The notes: generated by a model from the letters alone, not told the origin. 64,000 nt of DNA from Paulinella micropora (GCA_009731375.1 BJOX01000166.1:79888-143887); one strand, 5' to 3'. Shown: positions 1 through 42,189, counted from the first letter of the stretch. Translations and numbers: made by a program.

Positions 1-400
1 TTTTTTATAAGACATACACCACGTGGGATCAAAGGGGTATTTACATTCCGCGATCTAGGGGTGGTGACGGGTTTCGAGGCGTCCCAGATACTTACCACAA
101 AACGTCCTCATGCGCTGGCAGACCGCATGAAATGTCTGCTACCCCTGTGAGTACCTCCATGCGGGACCTACCCAGTCTCGTGGAGCTTTCATGCGGGGAA
201 GATCAATCATTTGTAGTTGATTTCCTGCAAGCTACCCGACACTGTGCGGGTAGCAGGGACTTCCTTTAGGGGCCTTCTATGCAGGATGGTTAGAGTCACT
301 CTTCCCTCCCCAACATACTCACTGTAGTCCCTGTTGGGTCGAGGGATGGAGGCGCATGGCCCTCGGGCTCAGCCATGACAGATCAATATATATATATATA
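1..400. other. Interspersed-repeat-like unique segment
   Basis: No convincing coding frame is visible. The end (about 343-380) carries the words gatggaggcgcatg and cagccatgacag, which also occur near the 3' end of the SINE copies at 872 and 2370. This is therefore probably a diverged or different SINE body, running into a TA-rich and TTA tract at 385-457. Confidence 0.4.
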
Positions 401-418
401 TCTATATATTTATATATA

Positions 419-457
<39 letters not shown>

Positions 458-458
458 G

Positions 459-544
459 GGCACCGTGATAGCCCAGTGGTCAAGTTCTACCATCTGGGCC
501 CTGTCGCCAGTTCGATTCCCGTCGGTGCCACCAGTATTTTCATT
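459..544 (+). mobile_element. SINE copy 1: tRNA-like head, then assembly gap
   Basis: Positions 459-533 look like a tRNA. The ends GGCACCG and CGGTGCC pair over 7 bp and are followed by A plus CCA. A near-perfect pol III box A (TAGCCCAGTGG) and box B (AGTTCGATTCC) are present. The T-stem does not pair well, so a pseudo-tRNA SINE head is more likely than a working tRNA gene. It sits between a TTA tract and gap 545-735. Confidence 0.65.
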
Positions 545-735
545 NNNNNNNNNNNNNNNNNNNNNNNNNNNNNNNNNNNNNNNNNNNNNNNNNNNNNNNN
601 NNNNNNNNNNNNNNNNNNNNNNNNNNNNNNNNNNNNNNNNNNNNNNNNNNNNNNNNNNNNNNNNNNNNNNNNNNNNNNNNNNNNNNNNNNNNNNNNNNNN
701 NNNNNNNNNNNNNNNNNNNNNNNNNNNNNNNNNNN
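545..735. other. Assembly gap (191 N)
   Basis: A run of N inside the first SINE copy; nothing can be read here. Confidence 0.99.
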
Positions 736-837
736 TATGCCATTAGCTGCAACAGTACGCCTCAGATATAGTAAATCTGCCTTGGAGTGTTGACTGTGAC
801 ATTATTAGATTTGTATCAGCCATTGACAGAGAAGCAC

Positions 838-870
<33 letters not shown>
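736..870 (+). mobile_element. SINE 3' body fragment with TTA tail
   Basis: It starts with tatgccattagctgcaacag and gtacgcctcagatatagta, words shared with 1634-1672, and ends in cagccattgacagagaagcac followed by a TAT tract. The same tail closes the copies at 872 and 2370. Confidence 0.55.
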
Positions 871-871
<1 letters not shown>

Positions 872-1102
872 GGACACCGTGATAGCCCAGTGGTCAAGTT
901 CTACCATCTGGGCCCTGTCGCCAGTTCGATTCCCGTCGGTGCCACCAGTATTTTCATTGAACATACCGGTCCGTCTGGAAGTGTTGGAACTGCCCTTGCG
1001 GGGGGGTCATTAGAGCCTATCGTCAATTCTTCGTACTCCCCTCACGGGTGAGACGATGGAGGCGCATGTGCAGAAATGCATCAGCCATTGACAGAGAAGC
1101 AC

Positions 1103-1106
<4 letters not shown>
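872..1106 (+). mobile_element. SINE copy 2: head, body and 3' tail
   Basis: The tRNA-like head spans 872-947 with boxes A and B and terminal CCA. The body follows (accggtccgtctggaag, ctcacgggtgagacgatgg), then the conserved tail cagccattgacagagaagc. It is the most complete copy in the window. An inverted body/tail copy lies at 44020-44172. Confidence 0.7.
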
Positions 1107-1144
<38 letters not shown>

Positions 1145-1150
1145 TACTTC

Positions 1151-1182
<32 letters not shown>

Positions 1183-1201
1183 CTACTACTACTACTACTA
1201 C

Positions 1202-1237
<36 letters not shown>

Positions 1238-1251
1238 CATCATCATCATCA

Positions 1252-1292
<41 letters not shown>

Positions 1293-1431
1293 GTTGTTGT
1301 TGTTACCGCCATCATCATCATCATCATTATCATCATCATTATCATCATCATTATCATCATCATTATTATCATCACCATCACCATCATCATCATTATCATT
1401 ATCATCATCATCATTATTATCATCATCATCA

Positions 1432-1510
<79 letters not shown>
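1107..1510. repeat. Compound trinucleotide array (TTA/TAG/TCA)
   Basis: About 400 bp of TTA, TAG/TAC and TCA trinucleotide blocks form an over-grown SINE tail. The long open frames across it are homopolymer translations and not genes. Confidence 0.9.
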
Positions 1511-1511
<1 letters not shown>

Positions 1512-1672
1512 CTCGGCTTAGTGCAGTCTTGCCCTCAGGAGCTCCATCGGTGGCCCCGATCATCAGGCGAGAGACTGACACGGGGGGTTGGAGGACCTCG
1601 AACAAGGGTATTGGAGGCTTATGTCCGTTGAGGATATGCCATTAGCTGCATCAGTACGCCTCAGATATAGTA
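1511..1672 (+). mobile_element. SINE-associated segment
   Basis: It starts cctcggcttagtgcagtc and runs into a gap. The reverse complement of its first part reappears at 44918-44965, beside the inverted SINE. The final words match 736-775, so this is another module of the same repeat family. Confidence 0.5.
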
Positions 1673-2369
1673 NNNNNNNNNNNNNNNNNNNNNNNNNNNN
1701 NNNNNNNNNNNNNNNNNNNNNNNNNNNNNNNNNNNNNNNNNNNNNNNNNNNNNNNNNNNNNNNNNNNNNNNNNNNNNNNNNNNNNNNNNNNNNNNNNNNN
1801 NNNNNNNNNNNNNNNNNNNNNNNNNNNNNNNNNNNNNNNNNNNNNNNNNNNNNNNNNNNNNNNNNNNNNNNNNNNNNNNNNNNNNNNNNNNNNNNNNNNN
1901 NNNNNNNNNNNNNNNNNNNNNNNNNNNNNNNNNNNNNNNNNNNNNNNNNNNNNNNNNNNNNNNNNNNNNNNNNNNNNNNNNNNNNNNNNNNNNNNNNNNN
2001 NNNNNNNNNNNNNNNNNNNNNNNNNNNNNNNNNNNNNNNNNNNNNNNNNNNNNNNNNNNNNNNNNNNNNNNNNNNNNNNNNNNNNNNNNNNNNNNNNNNN
2101 NNNNNNNNNNNNNNNNNNNNNNNNNNNNNNNNNNNNNNNNNNNNNNNNNNNNNNNNNNNNNNNNNNNNNNNNNNNNNNNNNNNNNNNNNNNNNNNNNNNN
2201 NNNNNNNNNNNNNNNNNNNNNNNNNNNNNNNNNNNNNNNNNNNNNNNNNNNNNNNNNNNNNNNNNNNNNNNNNNNNNNNNNNNNNNNNNNNNNNNNNNNN
2301 NNNNNNNNNNNNNNNNNNNNNNNNNNNNNNNNNNNNNNNNNNNNNNNNNNNNNNNNNNNNNNNNNNNNN
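1673..2369. other. Assembly gap (697 N)
   Basis: N run. The 5' exons of the downstream coiled-coil gene could lie here or beyond the window. Confidence 0.99.
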
Positions 2370-2437
2370 ACTCCCCTCACGGGTGAGACGATGGAGGCGC
2401 ATGTGCAGAAATGCATCAGCCATTGACAGAGAAGCAC

Positions 2438-2500
<63 letters not shown>

Positions 2501-2732
2501 CATCATCATCATTATAATTATCATCATCATCATCATCATTATAATTATCATCATCATCATCACTATCATCATCATCATCATCATCATCATTACCATCGTC
2601 ATCATCATCATCATCATTATCATCATCATGATCATCATTATCATCATCATCATCATCATCAGCACCACCATCATCATATCATATGATCATCATGATCATC
2701 ATCATTATCATCACCATCATCACCATCATCAC

Positions 2733-2765
<33 letters not shown>

Positions 2766-2770
2766 TATCT
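2370..2770 (+). mobile_element. SINE copy 3 tail plus trinucleotide array
   Basis: Positions 2370-2437 repeat the SINE tail (ctcacgggtgagacgatgg to gacagagaagcac). TAT and CAT trinucleotides follow up to the first recognisable exon acceptor at 2781. Confidence 0.7.
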
Positions 2771-2781
2771 ACAATCTGTAG

Positions 2782-33495
<30,714 letters not shown>

Positions 33496-33761
33496 ATCAA
33501 GCAGATAGCAAGTAGTAACACCACTGGTGACGTTCAACTAATTTTTTACCTCCAGCTTTTAAATGGGCCAGCAAAGATTTCTCTGGTTTTGCGGGCGCTT
33601 ATTTTGACTTGTCTGGGTGGATGAAGATGCAGCCGTGTTCTTGTAGCGCTGTCGTCTAGCAGAAGACAGCGCCGCCAAGGCTGTGTAACATCGCATTACA
33701 CATCGTGCGCGCGAGTGAGAGGGAGGGGGAGGCAGGGAGAGAAAAAGAAAGAGAAAGAAAC

Positions 33762-33799
<38 letters not shown>

Positions 33800-34410
33800 T
33801 GTATATATACATATACATATATATATGTATGTATATATATATATTATATATATATATAGAGAGAGAGAGAGATAGAGAGAGAGATAGAGAGATAGATAGA
33901 GAGATAGATAGATATATATATATATAAATATATATAAATATATATATATAGAGAGAGAGAGAGAGATAGGGAAGGAGATGGCATGGCTTGGGGTGGCATG
34001 AGGNNNNNNNNNNAGCCATGCCATCGTGCCGCCAACACGGCCGACCAATGCCACCAAGTGCTCTAAGACTTCCGTTGACAGTTTTGATAAGTACATTGCA
34101 GTCCTGGCTGAATGATCAGCTACACTGCAGTCCTGGCTGAACGATCAGTCGGTCGATTTTTGTAACGATTTGAAGCGTTGGCTCGAAGTGTGCTTGTGCT
34201 TTTCGACGACGCAGTAAAGGTTTCTCTACCAGGTTCCCCACGCCTGAGACTACGATCTAGTTGCGCTTACTACTACGTGACCAACTGTATTAAGCTGTGT
34301 AAAAGTTGTGGGCAATAAACTTTTCATGCAAATTATGATCTGAGTAATATATCTTTTTCATCATGCTTTTGGGGTCCTTTCTTAAATTTTCTCCTCCTCC
34401 TCCTCCTTCC

Positions 34411-34458
<48 letters not shown>

Positions 34459-34460
34459 NN
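33496..34460. other. 3' UTR/intergenic with GA, TA repeats and poly-C
   Basis: It holds GA/TA arrays at 33760-33970, a 10-N gap at 34004, a near-perfect direct duplication of about 29 bp at 34099-34155 (gcagtcctggctgaatgatc), an AATAAA at 34314-34319, and a C run of about 46 ending at gap 34459-34468. Confidence 0.6.
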
Positions 34461-34468
34461 NNNNNNNN

Positions 34469-36030
34469 TGACTCTAAAGCCAGTCTGAGTGCGGACGATT
34501 ACCATATGATTTAACAACTCCTCTTCATGCTTCGTTTTCCCCGGCACTCATTCCAGGCTACAAACGACAAATTTTACAGTATTGGTGGCGACCCTCAGCT
34601 ACATTTACTGGCAAGTGCTCCGGTCAGATCACACTCATACTGTAACTCTGACCAGTGCGGCCATTCAGTTCTTGGAACTGGCATACTACATTAATAGCAG
34701 TTGATGTTAGACTCAGATGGCAGTTATTATAATACTGTATAATTAACGTTGGATGATTAATTACGTTTGCCGTTAGTAATTGCTTTTATACGTGGGAAAG
34801 TATTTTATTCGTATAGTCGGATCATCGTAGTTCTAGTCAATAAGTGTAACGGACGTAACAGTCTTTATTAGCATTCAGAATTGAACACTAAACCATTGAG
34901 CATCAGTCACAGTTGCGACTGCGCATTTTATTCAATTTCCGTTACTGTCTCTGAGTTCAATGTGTCAGTTCTGCTATTCTACTTGCGGATTAAAGTGTGT
35001 CGATTGAGCGTCGCCGAGTTGTCGTTGGAAGAAAACCCTCGCGACTTCTCCAAACTGCGATCGGAACTCGGGGCGTCCCCCTCCTATCCGCCAACTGCTT
35101 CCCACGCAAAAGAATTTAACAATACTGAACAATTCCCGCCAGTATCAGACTGAGCACTTTAACGACCGGCTAAAACCACTACCGTTGACATTACTGTTTT
35201 TGACCGATCCGTTAAATTCTCCTCTGCACGACGTTTCGACTTCACTAACTAGCTTTCGATTTCGTCCAGGAATGACTTCAAACGATTTAATCAAAGTTTT
35301 TACAGCAAATGCAATTTTCCCTTCTCTGCTGCCTTTTTCCAATGATATTAAAATGCCGAAAACCGCAAAATCAGTGAATTTTGGGGAACACAGTCAAGAG
35401 AACATAAAAATTATAGTTGCCGTGCACTGCGTGCACAGCCATTAGGCTCAAAAAGACTTTCCCAAATGAAAGTCACGAGTCAGGACTTCCACTTGAACAC
35501 CAATGACTTGAATTTGAAGCCACCTTCAAGTACTTTGCACATTTAACTTCAAGTGTCGCCTAACAGCTAACCACAATCTAAGTTCACCCAAGATCGTATT
35601 TTGCAAACCAAGTCTGCAAATCCGAGTAGAAATCAACGTAAATAAACGAAGTGACCTCTCAGCTATTTACTGGTATTTCACCTACTCTTAGGAGTTAGTG
35701 CTGTTTGCAGCCATAGAGTCTTTTAATAAGAGTTCGTTGTGTATTTATTCCTTGATGTTTTATCCAAACTCACAATTCGGATTTCCTTTCAAGTGGAAAC
35801 TGCACACACGAGTTTTGTGTGCTCTGTCGACAGATCGATTTGAAAGCACCTCCTACAAGGAAGGTACTACTCCGAACGAACGTGGAAGATCAGAGGTCAT
35901 CAAAAACCACATATGTGTAACAGATCGTTCACCTGTCTTTGCATTTTTGTGTTGTATTTCTGTTCTTCCACACTCTATGCAGTCGACCAACACAGTATGT
36001 GTTTGGTTTTTGTTTGTGTTAGGGTCACCC
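34469..36030 (+). other. Possible LTR/leader of a retroelement
   Basis: This is largely non-repetitive DNA with no convincing gene. The word ttacagtattggtggcgacc at about 34575 looks like an LTR end (ACA) followed by a TGG-type primer-binding site. That reading is inferred from a few bases only. Positions 34880-35445 contain short open frames without recognisable domains. Confidence 0.25.
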
Positions 36031-37190
36031 CTCTATCACCCAGCAAGATCCTCTTTGCTGCTCATCGTGCTCTACAAGTGTACCAACGCTACCTGGCCTA
36101 CCCCTGGCAACGTGGAATGTTTGCCAACTCACGCCACGACGATCCCCTGTCGCGTATCCGCGAGCACAAGACGAAATGCTTGGACCCTTTCACCATACTG
36201 GGCGTCTACCATGGTCTTTTGCCCTCTGAAAAGAAGTTTCTGAAGGAAGTGGAGGAAGGTAAGTCTACTCCTCTCACTACGGACCTCTCGTGGACACAAT
36301 CAACGCATTTCAAAGAGGATTCATTCACTAACTACTCTGGTGAATACAGGAACGTTCTACTCAAGGCAATCAAGGACAAGCAAACAAATTTGCTTCATCT
36401 ACCATTGGTACCAACACCATCACTCACGCTGATGTGCAATCCCAACGTGACGGCCCACGACATCTACCAGGAGTATTTGGGACCTACAGGCTCTGCAGCT
36501 CAGCAGGAGGCTCTCTGGAATCAACTGCGTACTCTCATCCCTCTCGAGGTATATGTTAATCATTTACCTATTTCGACGTCGATGCCTGGAGCACCTGGAT
36601 CACTTCATGGAGTGGTACTTCCAGCCCCTGCAAGCACCCCAGTCACCGTGCCTCCATCGACCCTGATTGGTTCGACGCCAGCAACAGCCCTGGGAAGTAT
36701 CCCTCCGGGACTTGCACCACTGACTCACCCATCAACGAGCCCTACTGCACCATCAACGGCTGCAACATCGCCCCCCGTAGCTACCCCATCGTTGGCCTTT
36801 ACTCCAGTTACGATGCCTGCGGGTGCAACAGCATTGGCCCCCATTGGTAGGGTACCTCCCATCACCCCAGTCGGTCCGTTTGCCCACCCTGGAAGTCTAG
36901 CAAATGGAGCGACACCCCTACCACAACGTGTACCGCATCCATCGCTGGCATCCATCGTGGCATCTCGCCCACCTGTCCCATTGGTCAATCGAGCACTGTC
37001 AATGACTGACCCAGCTTTCACGTCACCATTTCGACCGATAATTGGCTCTTTTGGACCCAGACCGGCCTTTGCTCCATTGACAGCAACTCCGACTGATTCG
37101 TCAGGTTCAACCCCCGCTACATTGACGCCGGCACGCCCGACGCCTCGCATCTCGCGGGTACAACAATGCAAGGTAGTAGAATCACACTGA
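36030..37190 (+). CDS. Pro/Thr/Ser-rich ORF, gag-like by context
   Basis: An open frame runs through 35913-37190. The first 170 residues are mixed and charged (e.g. AHRALQVYQRYLAYPWQRG). From about 36590 it becomes rich in P, T, S and A. Overlapping frames are partly open, so the coding frame of the second half is uncertain. A GTAAGT at 36258 and an ACAG at 36350 could bound a 93-nt intron. No known domain is recognised. It may be the N-terminal part of a decayed Gag or an unrelated host gene. Confidence 0.35.
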   Translation, partial: PLSPSKILFAAHRALQVYQRYLAYPWQRGMFANSRHDDPLSRIREHKTKCLDPFTILGVYHGLLPSEKKFLKEVEEGKSTPLTTDLSWTQSTHFKEDSFTNYSGEYRNVLLKAIKDKQTNLLHLPLVPTPSLTLMCNPNVTAHDIYQEYLGPTGSAAQQEALWNQLRTLIPLEVYVNHLPISTSMPGAPGSLHGVVLPAPASTPVTVPPSTLIGSTPATALGSIPPGLAPLTHPSTSPTAPSTAATSPPVATPSLAFTPVTMPAGATALAPIGRVPPITPVGPFAHPGSLANGATPLPQRVPHPSLASIVASRPPVPLVNRALSMTDPAFTSPFRPIIGSFGPRPAFAPLTATPTDSSGSTPATLTPARPTPRISRVQQCKVVESH

Positions 37191-37329
37191 GCCCTCTCTT
37201 CCCCGTTGTGGAAGAAGCTTACTCGACCCTGCTCACTGGTGGGTCGAACCCTCCTGTGGAGAACCAAGGTGGAGCCCCTGTGACTGCAACAACCGGTAAT
37301 GCAACAGTGGCGACTCCGGCCCTCGCGAG

Positions 37330-38220
37330 CTCGTCATCAAGCTCTCTTCAAGCACTGCATCGAGCTCAACATCGAGCTCGCCTGCAGGTTCGTCACCTGA
37401 TCCATCGTCCGGTACGACGATTGCGACTCAGCCACCGGCCCCTTCGACGGAGGATGGCCCTCCGTGGACGTCTACACCATCCACGCCATCGTCCGGGAAT
37501 GAATCCTCGTCAGCATCGTCGACAACAATAGTCCTGCGATCGTCCACCTTTGCAGGTATTCCACCCCGCACGCTGCACATGATGGCCCGAGTCCGATCCC
37601 TCTTCGTGATGACCCGCCCGACCACCGCGCCTGGACCTGACGTCGCTACTCAAGCCCGCGAACTTGCATTCAACTTGCAGTTGACCCCACTTGTTTACCG
37701 TGTCGATGATGCGGTTGCATGCCAACAACATTGACAAGTTGTCGATGATGCGGTTGCATGCCAACAACATTGACAAGTTTGGAGACAAAACTGCAATGGC
37801 CCACATGGACGTATACTGGACTCGCTACATTCGTGTTACTGACGACCGCACTCGCGTCTGGAGCATCATTCCGTACATGCTCATGGAATATTTTATGGAG
37901 CTGTTCAAGGGACGACTGGACAAGGGAGACACGAAGCGACCAGCTCTGCAAGCCTTAAACTTCGACGCTTCAAGAAGGAAAGCCTCGCAGGATATGTAAA
38001 TCGTTGCATCACAAGCTACGAGACGGCCCATGCAGCTGGCTACCAGACAGCCGACTTCAGTCAAGTCCGCGATGTGTCTCGGATGCTTACGCCCATGGAA
38101 CGAGAGCGATGGACCCTATACGCCACCGAGATATTTAAAGGAATTGGTGTCGCATGGCCCCGCGACCTCGCTGACCTTCTGCCCTGGACCAACTCCCTTG
38201 ATCTCCATGAACCTCTAGTA
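37330..38220 (+). pseudogene. Decayed Gag-like coding region
   Basis: Coding-looking sequence passes through three frames: an S/T-rich linker (37330-37700), then MRLHANNIDKFGDKTA and VYWTRYIRVTDDRTRVWS (to about 37960), then RRFKKESLAGYVNRCITSY and MLTPMERERWTLYATEI (to 38215). The W- and Y-rich helical composition resembles retrotransposon Gag. A 39-bp unit is exactly duplicated at 37702-37779. The C-terminus meets the oppositely oriented glycosyltransferase gene at about 38135-38220. Confidence 0.4.
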
Positions 38221-39016
38221 TTTTTTGGGCCACAAAAAAATTGTTGGTTGACATGTAATGTACAATTGAACCTTGTAGGATCTCTTCCGGCAAGGAGCTG
38301 TGTACAATCTCGAAAGTAGTTGCAATACATTCTGTGTACGTATCTTCATGGAAGGATGTCAATAGTGAATCACGCAGTTGAGACGCGAACGCAACACGGT
38401 GATGATCAGAGAGGTGTTGCAGGGACAACACTGGCAGCATCTCATCCAGTGGACAGTCTAAAGCTCGACTTTCTTGCAATATCATGGCGACCACTTTGGC
38501 CATCGTGCTAACGAGTTTTTGCTCCCACTTGATGTACTCAGTATGTTCTTCGTACAGACATGCAAACCCTGTTCTCAAGGCCTGCCACAGTGTTCCCAGT
38601 ACGTCGTTAGTGTGACCATTGGAAGCCCTTTTGTACTCCTTTCTAGCCTTGTGGTAGCAATTGTTGCGGATTTCACTGGGGAGTGCTGTAAATTCTTGCT
38701 GGAAAATAATTGGTTCTGCCATCCAGGCCAATGTGTCGTTGTCATCCAACAATCGAGGTAAAAAATGATCACTAGCCCCATTAGGGTTTCTTCGCACCAT
38801 ATCCAAGTAGCGTCTTGCACTTTCTCTAGAATACAACATGGCGGCCGACCCATATACGGTGGGATTCTTTCCATCCTTTACCATTCTCCTCAGTGAAGTG
38901 GAATATGTTTCTTCTATTGGTCTTTCCAGCAAGCGCACATCTCGCACAAATTTCTGTTCAAGCCAGACAAAGTGAAAAGAACTTGGGTCTAGATCAAGCA
39001 CATCTTGTTTCAATCT
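38135..39016 (-). CDS. Glycosyltransferase family 25 gene, exon 2 distal part
   Basis: This continues the frame of 39424-39017 directly after an in-frame TAG. It holds LDPSSFHFVWLEQKF, corresponding to the strand after the DxD region in GT25, and SAAMLYSRESARRYLDM. A helical tail of about 170 residues follows that I do not recognise. It ends opposite the plus-strand Gag-like remnant, so the last residues may be a 3' extension into foreign sequence. Confidence 0.55.
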   Translation of the reverse strand, partial: RLKQDVLDLDPSSFHFVWLEQKFVRDVRLLERPIEETYSTSLRRMVKDGKNPTVYGSAAMLYSRESARRYLDMVRRNPNGASDHFLPRLLDDNDTLAWMAEPIIFQQEFTALPSEIRNNCYHKARKEYKRASNGHTNDVLGTLWQALRTGFACLYEEHTEYIKWEQKLVSTMAKVVAMILQESRALDCPLDEMLPVLSLQHLSDHHRVAFASQLRDSLLTSFHEDTYTECIATTFEIVHSSLPEEILQGSIVHYMSTNNFFVAQKILEVHGDQGSWSRAEGQRGRGAMRHQFL

Positions 39017-39424
39017 CTAAATGGTATTAGCGGCATTTCTATCTGTGGGTGACACGTCATCTTCAAACACTAAGATGGAGCTGTGGTTAGTGTTTTCAAG
39101 GAACTCATGAAGCACAGTCATGTGTGAATAGAGAGCTGCCACGATTTTTATGGGATCCCCGTAGTTTTCGTCACCACAAAATTCCAGAGGTGCTTGAATG
39201 TTTAAGACTTGTTGTCCATAACGGATAAAATCTTCTTTGCTCATGGAAGCACCATCCAATGCATCAAACACTTGGATGTGTAGACACAATTCGGAGGCTA
39301 TGCGCATCATGTGCTCACTGCGTTCAGGTTTGCGAGCAAGGTTGATGACTACTGCGTGTATGTTTGCCAGTGGTTGATGGCATTCTCTCAGGTCATCTAT
39401 TGTCATGATCACCACACCATCGGC
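39017..39424 (-). CDS. Glycosyltransferase family 25 gene, exon 2 proximal part
   Basis: The acceptor tttttgcag is at 39425 and phase 0 joins exon 1. It reads IHAVVINLARKPERSEHM, the family signature for the start of the GT25 catalytic domain, then ILVFEDDVSP, which contains the acidic DD metal/nucleotide-sugar motif. GT25 enzymes transfer galactose or other hexoses to proteins or lipopolysaccharide. With the signal anchor in exon 1, a Golgi/ER-lumenal enzyme is likely. The stretch stops at a TAG (39017-39019), although homology continues beyond it without a gap. Confidence 0.75.
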   Translation of the reverse strand, partial: ADGVVIMTIDDLRECHQPLANIHAVVINLARKPERSEHMMRIASELCLHIQVFDALDGASMSKEDFIRYGQQVLNIQAPLEFCGDENYGDPIKIVAALYSHMTVLHEFLENTNHSSILVFEDDVSPTDRNAANTI

Positions 39425-39686
39425 CTGCAAAAAAAAAAACACAACAACAAAGATGCATCATTACACGGATCTAGAGCACTAGTTTTGTGGAGTACATGTA
39501 CAATCCATCCAACTGGTGACCAGTAGCAGCGGCAATATTATATTAGCAATAATTTGGAGCAACAAATAGTTGTAGCTGGTAGTAGCATTACGTAATGGTA
39601 GCAGTAGTACCTAGTGGTATTAGTAGCTATATATATAGTAGTATATACGAAGTAGTATAACACATAACGTAGTAGTAGTAGTAGTT

Positions 39687-39738
<52 letters not shown>

Positions 39739-39834
39739 AAGTAGTATATGCATAAGGTTCACATTGCAGAAAACATGCAGAGTACTGTAATGCAGAGGGC
39801 TCAGGCCCTATAGCTAGGAGATTTGAATACGTAC

Positions 39835-40167
39835 CAAATCACCATCCAGCAAATGATGATCATGATCAATGCTAGCTGCAGCTCCTGCAGCAGCTCCAGG
39901 CCTATAGCCAGCTGTAGGCGTCGACACCGGGCTGTCAGGGCTGGTGATGTCTGCAACTCTAGTCCATCCAATCACTGTCGACAACACCGCCACCGACGCC
40001 AAAAGTATCAGATACACACACGCATGCGTACGTTTCTTAGGAACCTGGCGATCGTTGTAGGTTGTTGAATGAAGAGGGGAGATGGGGAGGCATGCCGATG
40101 CCGCACATTGTGTGTGCGTGTGTCCATAAGAACTGCGCCGGCTGACCTGCCATGATATCGATGGCAT
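39835..40167 (-). CDS. Glycosyltransferase family 25 gene, exon 1 (signal anchor)
   Basis: An open frame from ATG at 40167 to donor GTACGT (39834-39833), phase 0. Near residue 45, KKRTHACVYLILLASVAVLS is a positively charged flank plus a hydrophobic segment of about 18 residues, typical of a type II membrane anchor. The ATG at 40167 is the first in frame; a downstream start nearer the anchor is possible. The intron (39834-39425) contains AGT trinucleotide repeats. Confidence 0.55.
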
Positions 40168-40169
40168 GC

Positions 40170-40210
40170 AGGTGTTGGGCGGGGGGGGGGGGGGGGGGGG
40201 NNNNNNNNNN

Positions 40211-40263
<53 letters not shown>

Positions 40264-40646
40264 GGACCCGACCCCACCTCATTCTTTTTGTTTCCCAAAT
40301 TTGAATTTGACGTAATTCTCGATTGGGGCTTTGTGTGAGCGGTTTTCGAAAAAAGTTTACTGGTCACAGTCAGTCCGGCCAGACACACACAGACACACAC
40401 ACACAGACACACACACAGACACACACACAGACACACACACACAGACACACACACAGACACACACACAGACACACACAGACACACACACAGACACACACAC
40501 ACAGACAGACACACACACAGTGAGACAGACACACACAGACACACACACACCCACACACAGACACACACACACACACAAACACACAGACACACACACGCAC
40601 ATAGACACATAAACACATACACACTCATACACTCAGACACACACCC

Positions 40647-40679
<33 letters not shown>

Positions 40680-40684
40680 GAGCG

Positions 40685-40776
<92 letters not shown>

Positions 40777-40800
40777 NNNNNNNNNNGTAGCAAACGCAGT
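40170..40800. repeat. Poly-G, CA and GA tracts with two 10-N gaps
   Basis: A G run of about 80 interrupted by N 40201-40210; (CAGACA)n and (CA)n at 40380-40640; (GA)n at 40650-40776; N 40777-40786. The short stretch 40263-40380 between them is unique and without a gene. Confidence 0.95.
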
Positions 40801-41280
40801 AGAAGGGGGTGAGGTGCTCCAAAGTCGACTAAAAGCCCATCAGGGAACTCAAAAAACGTTATAGACCGTAAAAATCAAGGGTTACACGTGTATTTGCAAA
40901 GTCACTGGTGCTGACCAACCAGTGGCCAAGCAAAAGCTAACAAAAAATCAAGCTAGTTATGTGGGCGCAGGTGTAAGGACCGATTAGCAAAGCAAAACAA
41001 GCCAAGAAAAAAACCGCCACGAAAACAAAAACTAAGAAATGCACTGTCGCGAAAGAGAGCAACAAACAGTCCTATATGATCTCACACTATTTCATGTCGA
41101 AAATTGGTTTTGCCATAGCGTTGACAAGTAATCCGAGATATCAAAAGCAACAACAAACAGCTCGATACTCTACAGATGATGAAAAGCACAAGACTTTACC
41201 GAAAAACATGCAAGTTTGGACAGTTCAGCTATTTGGGGGACAGGTGTGGTGAAACAGTGAAATACAGAGGGAACCATTAG
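40801..41280. other. Non-repetitive AT-rich stretch, nothing recognised
   Basis: No open frame longer than 60 codons and no repeat structure. Confidence 0.5.
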
Positions 41281-41376
41281 AACTACTACTACTACTACTC
41301 TAACTCTTACTACTACTACTCTAACTCTTACTACTACTACTCTAACTCTTACTACTAATACTACTACTCTAACTCT

Positions 41377-41426
<50 letters not shown>

Positions 41427-41463
41427 TAACTCTTACTACTACTACTACTACTACTACTGCTAG

Positions 41464-41522
<59 letters not shown>

Positions 41523-41602
41523 TTACTATTACTACTACTACTACTCTAACTCTTACTGCTACTGCTACTACTACTACTACTACTACTACTACTCTAACTC
41601 AA

Positions 41603-41661
<59 letters not shown>

Positions 41662-41694
41662 CACTCTAACTCTAACTACTACCACTCTAACTCT

Positions 41695-41728
<34 letters not shown>

Positions 41729-41729
41729 G

Positions 41730-41783
<54 letters not shown>

Positions 41784-41841
41784 TAACTCTTACTACTCTA
41801 ACTCTTACTACTACTCTAACTCTTACTACTACTCTAACTCT

Positions 41842-41891
<50 letters not shown>

Positions 41892-41898
41892 TAACTCT

Positions 41899-41930
<32 letters not shown>

Positions 41931-41987
41931 TAACTCTTACTACTACTACTACTACTACTACTGCTACTACTACTACTACTACTACTG

Positions 41988-42026
<39 letters not shown>

Positions 42027-42075
42027 TAACTCTTACTACCACTACTACTACTACTACTCTAACTCTTACCACTAT

Positions 42076-42119
<44 letters not shown>

Positions 42120-42154
42120 TCTAACTCTTACTACTACTACTACTCTCTAACTCT

Positions 42155-42189
<35 letters not shown>

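Noticed and set aside
459-533. Functional tRNA gene
   Set aside because: Boxes A and B and the acceptor pairing are present, but the T-stem does not pair, the CCA is genome-encoded, and the unit recurs with a common body and tail. It is a SINE head.
33656-34096. Minus-strand ORF over the 3' end of the coiled-coil gene
   Set aside because: It is composed mostly of GA/TA repeat translation and an N gap.
34099-34155. Direct repeat of about 29 bp as an LTR or attachment site
   Set aside because: Too short, adjacent copies with no element between them. Most likely a simple local duplication.
36725-37267. Minus-strand 180-codon ORF opposite the Pro-rich ORF
   Set aside because: It is a shadow of the GC-rich plus-strand frame; Gly/Val/Ala composition only.
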